Both the position numbers and the translations under genes were made by a program. Shown piece by piece: positions 1 to 13,283 of a DNA stretch of 64,000 nucleotides. Below the pieces are notes generated by a model. That model was not told where the DNA came from. It made no database searches and worked only from the letters and a program-made list of their open reading frames with translations. Every line of letters starts with the position of its first letter. The first letter of the stretch is position 1. Source of the DNA: Oenococcus kitaharae DSM 17330 (GTDB lineage Bacteria > Bacillota > Bacilli > Lactobacillales > Lactobacillaceae); assembly GCF_000241055.1 (NCBI RefSeq), contig NZ_CM001398.1, forward strand, positions 1,719,100 to 1,783,099. The letters run 5' to 3'.

Positions 1-2541
<2,541 letters not shown>

Positions 2542-2740
2542 AAGTTTGAACTTAGCGTTCACATGAATTACTGACTGTTTGTTTTACCAAACGTTAAATA
2601 ATTTATTGTTGTTACTTACGAATTGACTTCGCAAATTAATTAATTTTGTTTGTTCTTACATAGTAAGAACAAAACCCTACACAATTTGTTTGTCTTTGTT
2701 CTGTTCAGTTTTCAAAGTGCTGCGTCACTTACAAAAGCAA
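2542..2740 (-). other. rRNA operon leader with boxA-like motif
   Basis: About 200 nt lie between the inferred rRNA promoter and 16S. At 2701-2722 the minus strand reads GCACTTTGAAAACTGAACAG, close to the boxA-type leader element of Bacilli rRNA operons where NusB and S10 bind. A further hairpin, TTGTTCTTAC..GTAAGAACAA, sits at about 2650-2672. The gene-free stretch 2542-2945 holds this leader, the promoter and the rpoC terminator. In 2777-2881 I see nothing identifiable. Confidence 0.6.
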
Positions 2741-2747
2741 CTTTTAT

Positions 2748-2776
2748 ATCATGCCAGAGAATCAAACGAATGTCAA
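2748..2776 (-). promoter_or_regulatory. rRNA operon promoter
   Basis: The minus strand shows a perfect -35 TTGACA (2771-2776), a 17-bp spacer and CATGAT (2748-2753) preceded by TGG, an extended -10. Transcription would start around 2741, just before the boxA-like leader. The -10 is only a partial match, so an adjacent TATAAA could serve instead with a longer spacer. Confidence 0.6.
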
Positions 2777-2881
2777 GCTTTTTTTCAATCAATCTTGATC
2801 GTTTCAAGCAGCCAAACGCTCACTCCCGAGCTGACTTAAATATCTTACAACCCCTGCACGCGAAGGTCAAGGGAATTCTTC

Positions 2882-2935
2882 AAAAAAATAAAAAACCCGC
2901 TTTTCAGCGAGTCAAAAGGCTGAAAAACGGGGGGG
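2882..2935 (-). terminator. rpoC terminator
   Basis: Eleven bases beyond the rpoC stop codon the minus strand forms a stem with arms CCCGTTTTTCAGC and GCTGAAAAGCGGG around a TTTTGACTC loop region, followed by TTTTTTATTTTTTT. This is a strong intrinsic terminator that separates rpoBC from the rRNA operon downstream. The 5' arm is extended by a run of nine C residues. Confidence 0.85.
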
Positions 2936-2945
2936 GTGGAGAGTG

Positions 2946-5900
2946 TTATTTGGCAGGGGCTTTTTTATCAAAATTCTTCTGGAGTTCATCAAGAGTCGGG
3001 ATTTTCTCTAAAGGTTCCACTGGTGCAGCCACCACTTCGTCTTTAATATGACGATATGCGGCAACACCGGTTCCTGCAGGGATAACCTTACCAATGATGA
3101 CATTTTCCTTCAAACCTACTAGAGGATCATTTTTGCCACGGATAGCAGCATCTGTCAGGACACGTGTAGTCTCCTGGAATGATGCGGCCGACAAGAAGGA
3201 ATTAGTTTCCAAAGATGCCTTGGTAATACCAAGCAAAACTGGACGAGAAGTTGCGGCCGTTTGGCCAGATAAGATTGCTTTACTATTGGCACGACGGAAA
3301 TCGGCAATATCAAGCAATTCTCCTGGGAGCAAATCTGTCTGGCCTGGATCCATGACCCGGACCTTTCTGAGCATCTGCCGAACCATAACCTCGACATGTT
3401 TGTCAGCAATACCAACACCTTGCATACGATAAACTTTTTGGACTTCGGCTAACATATAGTTTTCAGTCTTCAAAGCACTAGAAACCTTGATTAATTCCTT
3501 AGGATCCAAAGGTCCTTCATTGATCGCTTCAGAACGGTGAATTTCATCACCTTCAGCAACGCGCAGACGAGCAGAGATTGGCAGCACATATTGACGTGTA
3601 TCAGTCTCTCCTTCAATCGTAATCGTCTTGCTGCGATCAGCAGGGTTCTCTTCAATACTAGTGACTTTTCCAGTTACTTCAGAAATTTCAGCACGTCCTT
3701 TTGGATTACGGGCCTCAAAAATTTCTTGGACACGAGGAAGACCTTGCGTAATATCTTCAGACATGGCAACACCACCAGTATGGAATGTACGCATAGTCAA
3801 TTGAGTACCGGGTTCGCCAATAGATTGAGCAGCAACAGTACCCACAGCTTCACCAACTTCGACGATGTCGCCAGTGGCCATGTTGCGGCCGTAACATTTG
3901 ACACAGACACCATGTTCCGTACGGCATGTAAAGATGGAACGAATAGTAACTGTTTGAACACCAGCATCAATAATTTTGTTGGCGACGGCTTCATCGATCA
4001 TCTCGTTTTTATCAACGATGACTTCACCAGTCTTTTCGTCAATAACGGCCTTCATTGCATAACGACCCAGAATTCGGTCGTACAGTGGCTCAATTACTTC
4101 ATTGCCATCCATGATCGCCGAGACATCCAAGCCACGGTCCGTGCCGCAGTCTTCCTCACGAACAATCACTTCTTGAGCAACATCAACCAAACGACGTGTC
4201 AGATAACCAGAGTTAGCAGTCTTCAAAGCTGTATCAGTCATTCCTTTACGAGCACCATGAGTTGAAATAAACATTTCCAAAACAGAGAGACCCTCACGGA
4301 AGTTAGCTGTAACAGGAAGTTCAATAACTTTACCGTTTGGTGCGGCCATTAAGCCACGCATACCAGCAAGCTGCACGAAGTTAGAAATGTTACCACGGGC
4401 ACCAGAATCACTCATCATAAAGATTGGGTTCTTCTTATCGAAAGATGCGATCAGCATAGATTTGATCTTATCCTGCGCATCTGACCAAGTCTGTGTCACT
4501 TGAATATAACGTTCATCATCAGTTAACAAACCGCGACGGAACTGTTTTGTAATGGCAGCTACTTTCTCGTGAGCTTCTTTAATAACCTGGGCTTTCTGAG
4601 GCAGTTCTGTAACATCTGACATCGCAACTGTCAGGCCGGAACGTGTCGAAATGTCATAACCCAAGTCCTTCATATCATCCAGCAAAACAGATGTGCGGGT
4701 CACTTGATAACGAGCGTAAATCTGAGCAATGATATCAGACAAGAAACCAGACTTGAACGGATCATTGAGAGCTTCATTCTTCAGCCATTCGTGAATATCG
4801 GTACCAGGTTCGAGGAAGAAACGATCATCAATAGCATCAAAGTTTGCAGCTTTTGGTTCATTAACAAACGGAAAATCTTTCGGCAGAATTTCATTAAAAA
4901 GGACTTTACCAACAGAGGTTACCATGATTCTAGAACGTTGCTGATCAGAGAAAGGTTTGTCCGGGCCAAAACTCGAAGTAGCAATACCTATACGTGTGTG
5001 CAATTCAACTTCGTGATTCTGTAAAGCAATCTTTACTTCATCAGATGAAGTAAAGACCATGCCTTCACCCTTGATACCGGCTTCTTCAGTCGTCAAGTAA
5101 TAATTACCAATCGTCATATCTTGAGACGGAGCCACAATTGGTTTTCCATCCTTAGGTGCCAAGATATGTGAAGCAGCCAGCATCAGCAAACGTGCTTCAG
5201 CTTGTGCTTCATCGGACAAAGGCACATGAATCGCCATTTGATCGCCATCGAAATCGGCGTTATAAGCAGTTGTTACCAAAGGATGCAAACGCATCGCTTT
5301 ACCAGAAACCAGGACTGGCTCAAAAGCTTGAATGCCAAGACGATGCAAAGTTGGTGCACGGTTCAACAAAACTGGATGTTCCTTAACAACTTGTTCCAAA
5401 ACATCTTGAACAACATCTTCGTGCCGCTCAACCAAACGACGTGCAGAACGCAAGTTGTTTGCGCCACCATTGTCAGTGCCTAATTCAATCAAGCGATTAT
5501 AGATAAAGGGCTTGAATAATTCAACAGCCATCTGGCGAGGAAGACCCATCTGGTTCATCTTCAAGAAGGGACCAACATCGATAACAGAACGGCCGGAATA
5601 ATCAACACGCTTTCCTAACAAGTTCTGGCGGAAACGTCCTTGCTTGCCCTTCAGCAAATGAGAAAGCGATTTCAAAGGACGATTTCCGGGACCAGCGACT
5701 GGACGTCCGCGACGGCCATTATCAATCAAGGCATCAACAGCTTCTTGCAGCATACGTTTTTCGTTTTGCACAATAATACCAGGTGCATTCAAATCGAGCA
5801 GCCGCTTCAAACGATTGTTACGGTTAATGACACGACGGTAGAGATCATTCAAGTCAGAAGTGGCAAAACGGCCGCCTTCCAACTGAACCATTGGGCGCAA

Positions 5901-6617
5901 ATCTGGTGGAATAACTGGAATAACATCCAAAACCATCCATTCAGGTTTGTTGCCAGACTGCAAGAAGGCTTCAACAATGTCCAAACGACGAACTGCACGA
6001 GTCCGCTTTTGACCAGTTGCTTCCTTTAATTCAGCCTTTAATTCTTTAGCCTGTTTAGCCAAATCTACTTCAGCCAACAATTCCTTGATAGCCTCAGCAC
6101 CCATCTTGGCATCAAAAGCATCTGCACCGTATTGGTCAACGTACTGACGATACTCGGCTTCAGTGATCAGCTGCTTTTTCTCCAACGGTGTACTGCCAGG
6201 ATTTATGACAACATAGCTAGCGAAGTAAATGATTTCTTCAAGGGAGCGCGGGCTCATATCAAGAATCAAGCCCATACGGCTAGGAATACCCTTGAAGTAC
6301 CAGATGTGTGTCACTGGTGCAGCAAGTTCGATATGCCCCATACGCTCACGACGTACTTTGGAACTTGTCACTTCAACACCACAACGATCACAAACGATTC
6401 CCTTATAACGGATTCGCTTGTATTTACCACAGGCACATTCATAGTCTTTGATCGGTCCGAAAATTCTTTCGTCAAAAAGACCATCACGTTCAGCTTTTAA
6501 CGTACGATAGTTAATCGTTTCCGGCTTTTTCACTTCACCATAAGACCATTCACGGATCTTAGCAGGTGAAGCGAGACCGATTTGCATAGATTCAAATTTA
6601 TTAACGTCTATTGCCAA
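2946..6617 (-). CDS. rpoC: DNA-directed RNA polymerase beta' subunit
   Basis: Largest subunit of RNA polymerase, 1223 aa, which carries the active-site magnesium. The N-terminal zinc site is visible as Cys61, Cys63, Cys76 and Cys79. The catalytic NADFDGDQM motif is intact, and a second zinc site is present toward the C-terminus (CGTDRG and CxxxxxxCxxC). Length fits Gram-positive RpoC. The start is TTG at 6617, preceded by AGGAGA at the proper distance; no better ATG exists at the known N-terminus (MAIDVNKF). It follows rpoB by 11 bp and is co-transcribed with it. A strong terminator follows, then the rRNA operon in the same direction. Confidence 0.98.
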   Translation of the reverse strand: MAIDVNKFESMQIGLASPAKIREWSYGEVKKPETINYRTLKAERDGLFDERIFGPIKDYECACGKYKRIRYKGIVCDRCGVEVTSSKVRRERMGHIELAAPVTHIWYFKGIPSRMGLILDMSPRSLEEIIYFASYVVINPGSTPLEKKQLITEAEYRQYVDQYGADAFDAKMGAEAIKELLAEVDLAKQAKELKAELKEATGQKRTRAVRRLDIVEAFLQSGNKPEWMVLDVIPVIPPDLRPMVQLEGGRFATSDLNDLYRRVINRNNRLKRLLDLNAPGIIVQNEKRMLQEAVDALIDNGRRGRPVAGPGNRPLKSLSHLLKGKQGRFRQNLLGKRVDYSGRSVIDVGPFLKMNQMGLPRQMAVELFKPFIYNRLIELGTDNGGANNLRSARRLVERHEDVVQDVLEQVVKEHPVLLNRAPTLHRLGIQAFEPVLVSGKAMRLHPLVTTAYNADFDGDQMAIHVPLSDEAQAEARLLMLAASHILAPKDGKPIVAPSQDMTIGNYYLTTEEAGIKGEGMVFTSSDEVKIALQNHEVELHTRIGIATSSFGPDKPFSDQQRSRIMVTSVGKVLFNEILPKDFPFVNEPKAANFDAIDDRFFLEPGTDIHEWLKNEALNDPFKSGFLSDIIAQIYARYQVTRTSVLLDDMKDLGYDISTRSGLTVAMSDVTELPQKAQVIKEAHEKVAAITKQFRRGLLTDDERYIQVTQTWSDAQDKIKSMLIASFDKKNPIFMMSDSGARGNISNFVQLAGMRGLMAAPNGKVIELPVTANFREGLSVLEMFISTHGARKGMTDTALKTANSGYLTRRLVDVAQEVIVREEDCGTDRGLDVSAIMDGNEVIEPLYDRILGRYAMKAVIDEKTGEVIVDKNEMIDEAVANKIIDAGVQTVTIRSIFTCRTEHGVCVKCYGRNMATGDIVEVGEAVGTVAAQSIGEPGTQLTMRTFHTGGVAMSEDITQGLPRVQEIFEARNPKGRAEISEVTGKVTSIEENPADRSKTITIEGETDTRQYVLPISARLRVAEGDEIHRSEAINEGPLDPKELIKVSSALKTENYMLAEVQKVYRMQGVGIADKHVEVMVRQMLRKVRVMDPGQTDLLPGELLDIADFRRANSKAILSGQTAATSRPVLLGITKASLETNSFLSAASFQETTRVLTDAAIRGKNDPLVGLKENVIIGKVIPAGTGVAAYRHIKDEVVAAPVEPLEKIPTLDELQKNFDKKAPAK

Positions 6618-6628
6618 GTCATTTCTCC

Positions 6629-9600
6629 TTATATATTTTCTTCATCGAGATTTTTTGCTGCAATGCGAGGTTTGTCATCGTCATCGCCTTTAAACAAGTC
6701 AGGTTTTTCTTTAGCGATTTGTTCAAGAGCATCAACCGTGGCAACATTATCGTCCTCGTCCATCTGCGCCATACGAACTTCTTGACCCTTGCCGTCCAGC
6801 ACTTTGGTATCAAGACCTAAGGCTTGTAATTCTTTAACAAGGACACGGAAAGATTCGGGAACGCCGGGCTTTGGAATAGCTTGTCCTTTAACAATGGACT
6901 CAAATACCTTATTACGACCGCGCACATCATCAGACTTATAGGTCATGATTTCCTGCAAAGTATAGGCAGCACCATAAGCTTCAAGTGCCCAAACTTCCAT
7001 TTCGCCGAAACGCTGGCCGCCAAACTGGGCTTTACCACCCAAAGGCTGTTGTGTAACCAACGAATAAGGTCCGATTGAACGTGCATGGATTTTATCATCA
7101 ACCATGTGGGCCAGCTTCATATAGTGCATAACACCGACGGAAATACGATTATCAAAAGCTTCGCCAGTCTGACCGTCATAAAGAACGGTCTTACCGTCTT
7201 CATCTAGACCAGCCTCTTTTAAGGCATCAATAATTTCATCATCAGAGGCACCATCAAAGACCGGTGTCATAACTTTAATACCCAATTTTCTGGCTGCCAT
7301 GCCAAGATGCAGTTCCAAAATTTGTCCAATGTTCATACGAGATGGCACACCCATTGGTGAAAGCAGAATATCAATCGGCGTACCGTCAGGCATGAACGGC
7401 ATGTCTTCTTCAGGAACAACAACTGAAACAGTTCCCTTATTTCCATGACGTCCGGCCATCTTATCACCAACTTGAATCTTGCGTTTCTGGGCAATAAAGA
7501 CACGAACCATCATGTTAACACCGGGTGCTAATTCATCACCATTATCACGTGTGAAGATTTCAACATCTTGGACAATTCCGCCGCCGCCATGAGGAACACG
7601 CAAAGAAGTATCACGAACTTCGCGGGCTTTTTCACCAAAGATAGCATGCAGCAGGCGCTCTTCAGCCGATAATTCGGTCACACCCTTTGGTGTAATTTTA
7701 CCAACCAGAATATCGCCGTCTTCGACTTCGGCACCAATACGAATGATTCCGGAATCATCAAGATCTTTAAGCTGATCTTCACCAACGTTAGGAATCTCGC
7801 GAGTAATCTCTTCAGGTCCTAACTTTGTATCACGTGCCTCTGATTCATGTTCTTCAATATGGATAGAAGTATAAACATCATCACGAACGAGGCGTTCGTT
7901 TAAGACGATCGCATCTTCGAAGTTGTAGCCATGCCAAGTCATAAAGGCAATAATTGGGTTCTGGCCAAGAGCCAGTTCGCCATTTTCCATCGAAGGCCCA
8001 TCAGCTAAGACATCGCCTTTTTCGACAGTCTCGCCAACTTTGACGATAGGTGTTTGGTTATAATTTTTGCCGCCATTAGAGCGCTGGAACTTCATCAATG
8101 GATATTCGTGCAGATTGCCATCATCCTCACGAACTTTGATATCACGGCCATCGACATATTCAACAGTTCCTTTGGCTTCATCGATCTGAGCTAATCCTGA
8201 ATCGACAGCGGCACGGTATTCAATACCAGTACCGACGATCGGCGAATGCGGTGCAACCAACGGAACAGCCTGACGCTGCATATTAGCACCCATCAAAGCA
8301 CGGTTGGAATCATCGTTTTCCAAGAAAGGAATCGCAGCAGTCGAAACGGCTACAACCTGTTTAGGAGAAACATCCATATAATCAACATCTTCGATTGGCG
8401 TTTCAATGTTGTTGTCACCATGACGTGCAGTAACGGTCGCATTAACGAAAGAACCATCATCATTTAATTCCGAGTTCGCTTGTGCAATCGTGTAATTATC
8501 TTCGACATCGGCCGTCAAATAATCGATCTTGTCTGTGACTTTATGTGTATCCCAGTCAACACGACGGTAAGGTGTCTCAATAAAACCGTATTCATTAATC
8601 CGGCCATAGACAGCCAGTGACGTAATCAAACCGATGTTCGGACCTTCTGGCGTTTCAATCGGGTCAATTCGGCCATAGTGTGAATAATGAACATCACGAA
8701 CTTCATAACCAGCACGATCACGTGTCAATCCACCAGGTCCCAAGGCTGACAAACGACGCTTATGGTTCAACTCACCAAGTGGGTTGGTCTGATCCATAAA
8801 TTGTGAAAGCTGAGAAGAACCAAAGAATTCTTTGACAGCCGCCACAACAGGGCGGATGTTGATTAACTGCTGAGGTGTCACAGTATCAGAATCCTGGATA
8901 GACATACGCTCGCGAACCACACGCTCCATACGTGTCAAGCCAATTCTAAATTGGTTCTCCAATAACTCGCCAACAGAACGGATACGGCGATTGCCCAAAT
9001 GGTCAATATCATCGGTCGCACCGATACCTTCTTGCAAGTTAAAGAAATAATTCATACCAGCCAAAATATCGGCAGGCAGAATGTGATGAATTGATTCGTC
9101 AATATGGCCGTTTCCGATTAATTTAACTGCTTTAGTTGGATCATTCTTACTAAAAATCTTAATAACCTGCAATTTGATCGGATCAGGCAGAACACCTTCT
9201 TCGTCAGGCTGCAAAACAGTCATCTTAAAATCGTCTTTATCTAATAACGGCGAAAGCAGTTTCATGGCTTTTTTATCGATCTCTGTATTCTTGGCAACCA
9301 AGACATTGCCTTGTTCATCAAGAATATCTTCAGCCAAGGTCTGACCTAAAAGACGAGATTTCAACGAAAGCTTTTTATTAACCTTGTAGCGGCCCACGTT
9401 GCCAAGATCATAACGCTTTGGATCAAAGAAACGTGCTGCCAATAGAGAACGAGAGGAATCGATCGTCTTTGGCTCACCAGGACGCAAACGCTCATAAATA
9501 TCTTCCAAGGCCTCGCCAACACGTGACATCGAAGCATCCTTATGAACATCTTTTTCAATAGCCAAATTCAAAGATTCAACATCATCACCAAAGATATCCT

Positions 9601-10222
9601 GAATTTCTGAATCAGAACCAAAGCCAAATGAACGGATCAATTCTGTGATTGGCAGTTTACGGGTACGGTCGATACGAATATTGGCAATCCCTTTGGCATC
9701 AGTATCCAATTCCAACCAAGCACCACGATTAGGAATCACAGTTGTGCCAAAAACAGTCTTGCCAGTCTTATCGGTATCTTCGTTGTAATAAATCCCGGGG
9801 GAACGAACAAGCTGTGAAACAACGACACGCTCAGCGCCGTTAATCACAAAAGAACCATATTCGGTCATCAGCGGAAATTCACCAAAGTAAACATCCTGCG
9901 ATTTGATTTCGCCAGTCTCTTTGTTCGTCAAACGCAAAGTCACATGAAGCGGTGCAGCGTAATTAACTCCCTGCTCACGCGATTCTTTTAACGTATACTT
10001 TGGTTCTCCTAATGAATAGTCAACATATTCAAGTGACAGTTTGCCGGCAAAATCTTCAATCGGCATGATATCGTTAAACATTTCCCGAATGCCCTTATCC
10101 AAAAACCACTTGTAAGACGCAGTCTGGACTTCGGTCAATGGCGGGATTTCAAGCACTTCTTTAGCAGAAGAGTAACTGCGTCGAGTGACATGCTTGTTTA
10201 TCTTCACGTTGTGTGCAACCAA
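6629..10222 (-). CDS. rpoB: DNA-directed RNA polymerase beta subunit
   Basis: Second-largest subunit of RNA polymerase, 1197 aa from the chosen start. The rifampicin region (window about 8650-8840), the GRHGNKG-type motif and the C-terminal lid contacting beta' are all recognisable. I chose the TTG at 10222 because GGAGG stands 7 bases upstream and the protein then begins at the family's usual point. The upstream ATG at 10270 would add 16 residues of untypical sequence. The Rif region keeps the usual D, H and S contacts but has G, N and D where relatives mostly have A or S, T and C. The gene is unlinked from rplJL, unlike in most bacteria. Confidence 0.96.
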   Translation of the reverse strand: MVAHNVKINKHVTRRSYSSAKEVLEIPPLTEVQTASYKWFLDKGIREMFNDIMPIEDFAGKLSLEYVDYSLGEPKYTLKESREQGVNYAAPLHVTLRLTNKETGEIKSQDVYFGEFPLMTEYGSFVINGAERVVVSQLVRSPGIYYNEDTDKTGKTVFGTTVIPNRGAWLELDTDAKGIANIRIDRTRKLPITELIRSFGFGSDSEIQDIFGDDVESLNLAIEKDVHKDASMSRVGEALEDIYERLRPGEPKTIDSSRSLLAARFFDPKRYDLGNVGRYKVNKKLSLKSRLLGQTLAEDILDEQGNVLVAKNTEIDKKAMKLLSPLLDKDDFKMTVLQPDEEGVLPDPIKLQVIKIFSKNDPTKAVKLIGNGHIDESIHHILPADILAGMNYFFNLQEGIGATDDIDHLGNRRIRSVGELLENQFRIGLTRMERVVRERMSIQDSDTVTPQQLINIRPVVAAVKEFFGSSQLSQFMDQTNPLGELNHKRRLSALGPGGLTRDRAGYEVRDVHYSHYGRIDPIETPEGPNIGLITSLAVYGRINEYGFIETPYRRVDWDTHKVTDKIDYLTADVEDNYTIAQANSELNDDGSFVNATVTARHGDNNIETPIEDVDYMDVSPKQVVAVSTAAIPFLENDDSNRALMGANMQRQAVPLVAPHSPIVGTGIEYRAAVDSGLAQIDEAKGTVEYVDGRDIKVREDDGNLHEYPLMKFQRSNGGKNYNQTPIVKVGETVEKGDVLADGPSMENGELALGQNPIIAFMTWHGYNFEDAIVLNERLVRDDVYTSIHIEEHESEARDTKLGPEEITREIPNVGEDQLKDLDDSGIIRIGAEVEDGDILVGKITPKGVTELSAEERLLHAIFGEKAREVRDTSLRVPHGGGGIVQDVEIFTRDNGDELAPGVNMMVRVFIAQKRKIQVGDKMAGRHGNKGTVSVVVPEEDMPFMPDGTPIDILLSPMGVPSRMNIGQILELHLGMAARKLGIKVMTPVFDGASDDEIIDALKEAGLDEDGKTVLYDGQTGEAFDNRISVGVMHYMKLAHMVDDKIHARSIGPYSLVTQQPLGGKAQFGGQRFGEMEVWALEAYGAAYTLQEIMTYKSDDVRGRNKVFESIVKGQAIPKPGVPESFRVLVKELQALGLDTKVLDGKGQEVRMAQMDEDDNVATVDALEQIAKEKPDLFKGDDDDKPRIAAKNLDEENI

Positions 10223-10307
10223 TGTAATTCCTCCAATTTTTATCTGTGTTAGTCGACTGCTCAGCTTCAATCATAAAAAGATGCGTTTTATGTGAAATTA
10301 TGAGCGT

Positions 10308-10373
10308 AAAAAAGCGCGGATCACATTGGATCTGCGCTTTGAAGCAGTTACGGGACAATATTGCCATAACCGC
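10308..10373 (-). promoter_or_regulatory. rpoB leader hairpins, candidate attenuator
   Basis: The rpoB leader, about 175 nt from the inferred start near 10396 to the TTG, contains two hairpins on the minus strand. The first (10344-10373) pairs GCGGTTA with TAACTGC. The second (10308-10340) pairs AAAGCGCAGATCC with GATCCGCGCTTT and ends in TTTTTT, as an intrinsic terminator does. It lies between promoter and ribosome binding site, so it could attenuate rpoBC. It could also simply end read-through from csp. Confidence 0.6.
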
Positions 10374-10402
10374 ATTTTAAAAATCGACCTCACTGTGCAT
10401 AA

Positions 10403-10431
10403 ATTATACACAAGAAGCCGATTAATTACAA
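10403..10431 (-). promoter_or_regulatory. rpoBC promoter
   Basis: The minus strand has TTGTAA (10426-10431), 17 bp, then a perfect TATAAT (10403-10408). It begins 8 bp past the csp stop codon and serves rpoB-rpoC. The -10 is preceded by TGTG. Confidence 0.75.
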
Positions 10432-10438
10432 GCTTTAC

Positions 10439-10642
10439 TTAGTTAACTTTGTTAACGTTGATAGCTTGCGGTCCACGCTGTCCGTCTTCAACTTCAAACG
10501 TAACCTTTTGGCCTTCATCCAATGACTTGAAGCCATCAGTCTGAATAGCAGAGAAATGTACGAAGACATCTCCACCATTATCACGAGTGATAAAACCATA
10601 GCCTTTATCGGCATTAAACCATTTAACTGTACCTGTTTCCAT
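10439..10642 (-). CDS. cspA: cold-shock protein (CspA family)
   Basis: A 67-aa single cold-shock domain that binds single-stranded RNA and DNA and acts as an RNA chaperone. The RNP1 motif (KGYGFI, residues 13-18) and RNP2 motif (VFVHF) are both present, with the conserved start TGTVKWFN. Length is exactly typical for the family. The Shine-Dalgarno is weak (AGAAAG, 9 bases before ATG). The gene is monocistronic, with its own extended -10 promoter and a structured leader of about 95 nt (10655-10695). The paralogue letter cannot be decided from sequence alone. Confidence 0.93.
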   Translation of the reverse strand: METGTVKWFNADKGYGFITRDNGGDVFVHFSAIQTDGFKSLDEGQKVTFEVEDGQRGPQAINVNKVN

Positions 10643-10654
10643 GAAAAAATTCTT

Positions 10655-10695
10655 TCTGCACCTAGTGCATCTTATTTGTAAATAATTGGTGCAGA
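10655..10695 (-). promoter_or_regulatory. hairpin in csp 5' leader
   Basis: On the minus strand TCTGCACC (10688-10695) pairs perfectly with GGTGCAGA (10655-10662). Inside it TTATTT pairs with AAATAA around AC or GT (10672-10685). The outer 3' arm overlaps the weak ribosome binding site AGAAAG. Such a structure could modulate csp translation with temperature, as known for enterobacterial cspA leaders; that role is inference here. Confidence 0.55.
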
Positions 10696-10742
10696 GCTTT
10701 GAAACATTTGATTCTTGGAACCATACCGATTAATACTCCTTT

Positions 10743-10751
10743 AGTATAACA
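10743..10751 (-). promoter_or_regulatory. csp promoter (extended -10)
   Basis: The minus strand reads TGTTATACT, an extended -10 element, with no good -35 at 17 bp (CAAACA). It lies between the DUF4811 gene and csp and implies a leader of roughly 95 nt. Confidence 0.55.
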
Positions 10752-10792
10752 GATAATTGAAAATATGTTTGGAACTAAGCGCATTGATCTCA

Positions 10793-11737
10793 TTAAGGTG
10801 TATTCGTTGTGCCACTACTTGAGTTCCCTGCTGAGCTCGATGCTGATACTTGCGTTTGAGCCGATGCTGCAGAATCAGCTGCAGCCTGAGACTGAGCAGC
10901 AGACGCGGCTTGAGCTTGGGCATCCGCAGCCAATGATGCAGAAACTGATGCAGCTTGCGAAGCGGCGATGCTAGAGGACAGCGCTTGAGCTCGGCTTGAG
11001 GCAGCGGCAGACGAGGATAGCTGTTTGGCTAATTTTTTATCAGCTGCACTTGGGGCGATTGACAATAATTCTCGAATGGCCGCAACTTGCATGCGCGCAG
11101 CTTGATTACTCCGGCCGTTTAGCAATGCTTGAGAGGAGGCCGATAATAGCATCGATACTTTTGCATCAGTTATCTTGGCTGGATTTGCCAACAGATTCTG
11201 TAGCCGTCGAAGCTGATCGCTTGTGAGCTGAATCCATTGCTGAGATGGAATTTGGAAAACAACCTCCTGCCGGCTAATAACCCGATCCAAATGACCAATT
11301 CCAAACAAAACCCGTGATAGAGCACCGTTATAGTGCCAACGATAAGTATGTGTGACTTTATATGCGCGATTCGAATCAGCACCTTCAAAGGAAATTGTAC
11401 GATGAATATTCGGCACGCTTGTTTTAGTCTGTTGGGATCCTGCTTGGTCTTTGTATAAATAAATGTCCAAGTCGCTCCCAATATTCTTATTTTTCGTCGT
11501 AGCTAAGATCCCAGCTGCCAGCTTGCTGCCGGCCATCGAATAAATCTCTTGCTTTTGCGTTGTAACGCTGCGGTTCATACCAAAATGCCTGCTCATATTC
11601 AAGGTCATCAAGATCACGCTGGCTAATAGCAGGCCAGTGAAGATCAGTCCAAAGAACCAGCGGGGAAACGCATGTTTAATCAGCATCCAACTAACGAAGG
11701 CCGCAGCAGTGAAAAAAATGACTAATAGAAAAATCAT
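10793..11737 (-). CDS. DUF4811 domain membrane protein with Ala/Ser-rich tail
   Basis: A 314-aa protein with two N-terminal membrane segments (about residues 1-20 and 25-47) and a roughly 200-aa extracytoplasmic or soluble part of the DUF4811 type. The tail (about 235-314) is low-complexity, made almost only of Ala, Ser and Gln. The function is unknown. In lactic acid bacteria this family sits next to a DHA2 exporter gene, as here: its ATG is 2 bp beyond the exporter stop, with GGAGG inside the exporter end. It may assist that transporter, but this is inference. The tail resembles low-complexity regions of surface proteins and coiled segments. Confidence 0.75.
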   Translation of the reverse strand: MIFLLVIFFTAAAFVSWMLIKHAFPRWFFGLIFTGLLLASVILMTLNMSRHFGMNRSVTTQKQEIYSMAGSKLAAGILATTKNKNIGSDLDIYLYKDQAGSQQTKTSVPNIHRTISFEGADSNRAYKVTHTYRWHYNGALSRVLFGIGHLDRVISRQEVVFQIPSQQWIQLTSDQLRRLQNLLANPAKITDAKVSMLLSASSQALLNGRSNQAARMQVAAIRELLSIAPSAADKKLAKQLSSSAAASSRAQALSSSIAASQAASVSASLAADAQAQAASAAQSQAAADSAASAQTQVSASSSAGNSSSGTTNTP

Positions 11738-11739
11738 GC

Positions 11740-13272
11740 CTAATTGCCTCCCTTCTCATCCAGTAAATCAGGATCTTGCTCAATGACTTTGCCAGAATGC
11801 AGCATGCCTGCCAGAATTAATCCTAAGAGTGCAAAAAATAAGGAAATCGCAAACGAAACATGGAAACCCTTTAAAGAAGCATCCAATGTTCGCTGACCGA
11901 ATTCAAAAATATTCTGCTGTTTTAGAGAAGCCACAGGTGCATTGGTATTGGCAATGTTTTGTGTCACGGAAGATAGCAAAGAAACAACCATCGCGGTCAA
12001 TACCTGCCTGACTGTATTATTTGAGGCCGTACCATCTGCCGCTTTTTCTTTTGGCAGTGCAGACATCGCCGAGGCTGTCAACGGCATCATCACCATAGCA
12101 ATACCAAACATTCTCAGACTATAGAAAACCGTAATGAAATCCCTTGGTGTATTCAGGCCAAAAAACAAGAAAGGAATCGTGGCAATCAGGAGGATCAAAA
12201 ATCCAACTCGTGCCAAGCGCTTTGCCCCGCTTCGATCATAAACAGCCCCAGCAATCGGTGACATAATACCGATTAAAAGCGCACCAGGCAGTAAAGTAAG
12301 CCCCGATGATAGAGGTGAAAGCCCGCGGAGCTGCTGAAGATAGGTCGGCAGCATCATCTCAATGCCAATCATGGCCATCATAGAAAGCGAAATCAAAACC
12401 GTTGTTACCGAAAATTGTTTGACAGCAAAAACACGTATATCCAGGAAGGGATGCCGCATTTCTAACTGATGCCACAAGAAAATAATGATGAAAAAAATGC
12501 CTACTGCGCCAGGAATAATCACATGCGTCATATCTGTCCAGCCGCCATAATTTGCGTTAGCGACATTAGTCAAACCCCACAAAAATAGGCCAAAACCAAG
12601 CGTCGATTGAACCAAAGAACGAAAATCAAGGTGAACTGGCTGGTTTGGAATGACATCGCGCAAAAAAATAAAACTTAAAAGAAAAGTTAATGCAATCACG
12701 GCCATCGGCAGCAGAAAAATGGATCGCCAGGAGTTGGATAGCGTGAAAGAGGCAAAACTGTGGCTGCTGTCCAAAATCCAACCGGACAGTGTTGGCCCAA
12801 TTGCTGGAGCCATACCAATTACAAGTCCGCTGAGGCCCATTGCCGCGCCGCGCTTTTCAGCTGGAAAAATATAGACGAGAACGACCTGCATCAAAGGCAT
12901 CGTGATACCGACAGAAATCGCTTGAATGATTCGGCCAATTAAAAACCAAGTCCAATTTGTGACTGGTGCGCTGTAGGAAATAAATTGGCCAACTAAAAGC
13001 AGTCCAAAAGCAAAGATGTAGAGTTTTTTTGTCGGAAATTTGGTTGATAAATACGCAGAAACAGGAATCATAATCCCGTTTGCCAACAAAAACCAGGTCG
13101 TGGCTTCCTGAGCCGTGGCTAAATTAATATGGAAATCATCCATCAAAGTCGGCAATGCCGTCCCTAAAGATGTTTGCATCAGCATACCTGCAAAAGTAGC
13201 AAACAAGATGACCAAGACAAACATAAATCGACTGTAACGCTTATTATGAATATCAACGGATTTAGCTGACAT
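11740..13272 (-). CDS. MFS multidrug exporter, DHA2 (14-TM) family
   Basis: A 510-aa polytopic membrane protein that is probably a proton-driven drug or toxic-compound exporter. The first transmembrane segment carries the family pattern LGTALPTLMDDF, and the segment 4 to 5 region contains GRIIQAISVGI and GPTLSGW, the antiporter motif C region. Length and a central insertion fit the 14-helix DHA2 group (EmrB, LmrB, QacA relatives). The substrate cannot be inferred. It begins with ATG after a clear run of G (AGGGGG) and is followed by the DUF4811 gene. An 11-bp palindrome sits between its -10 box and start codon. Confidence 0.88.
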   Translation of the reverse strand: MSAKSVDIHNKRYSRFMFVLVILFATFAGMLMQTSLGTALPTLMDDFHINLATAQEATTWFLLANGIMIPVSAYLSTKFPTKKLYIFAFGLLLVGQFISYSAPVTNWTWFLIGRIIQAISVGITMPLMQVVLVYIFPAEKRGAAMGLSGLVIGMAPAIGPTLSGWILDSSHSFASFTLSNSWRSIFLLPMAVIALTFLLSFIFLRDVIPNQPVHLDFRSLVQSTLGFGLFLWGLTNVANANYGGWTDMTHVIIPGAVGIFFIIIFLWHQLEMRHPFLDIRVFAVKQFSVTTVLISLSMMAMIGIEMMLPTYLQQLRGLSPLSSGLTLLPGALLIGIMSPIAGAVYDRSGAKRLARVGFLILLIATIPFLFFGLNTPRDFITVFYSLRMFGIAMVMMPLTASAMSALPKEKAADGTASNNTVRQVLTAMVVSLLSSVTQNIANTNAPVASLKQQNIFEFGQRTLDASLKGFHVSFAISLFFALLGLILAGMLHSGKVIEQDPDLLDEKGGN

Positions 13273-13283
13273 AAATTACCCCC

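Noticed and set aside
2650-3051. 133-codon plus-strand frame across the rRNA promoter, rpoC terminator and rpoC end
   Set aside because: It runs through regulatory elements and the rpoC C-terminus; no ribosome binding site.
3537-4265. 242-codon plus-strand frame opposite rpoC
   Set aside because: It is the shadow of a strongly conserved gene on the other strand, has no ribosome binding site, and its composition follows rpoC codon usage.
10223-10270. Longer rpoB starting at ATG 10270
   Set aside because: The TTG at 10222 has GGAGG and matches the family N-terminus; the added 16 residues do not.
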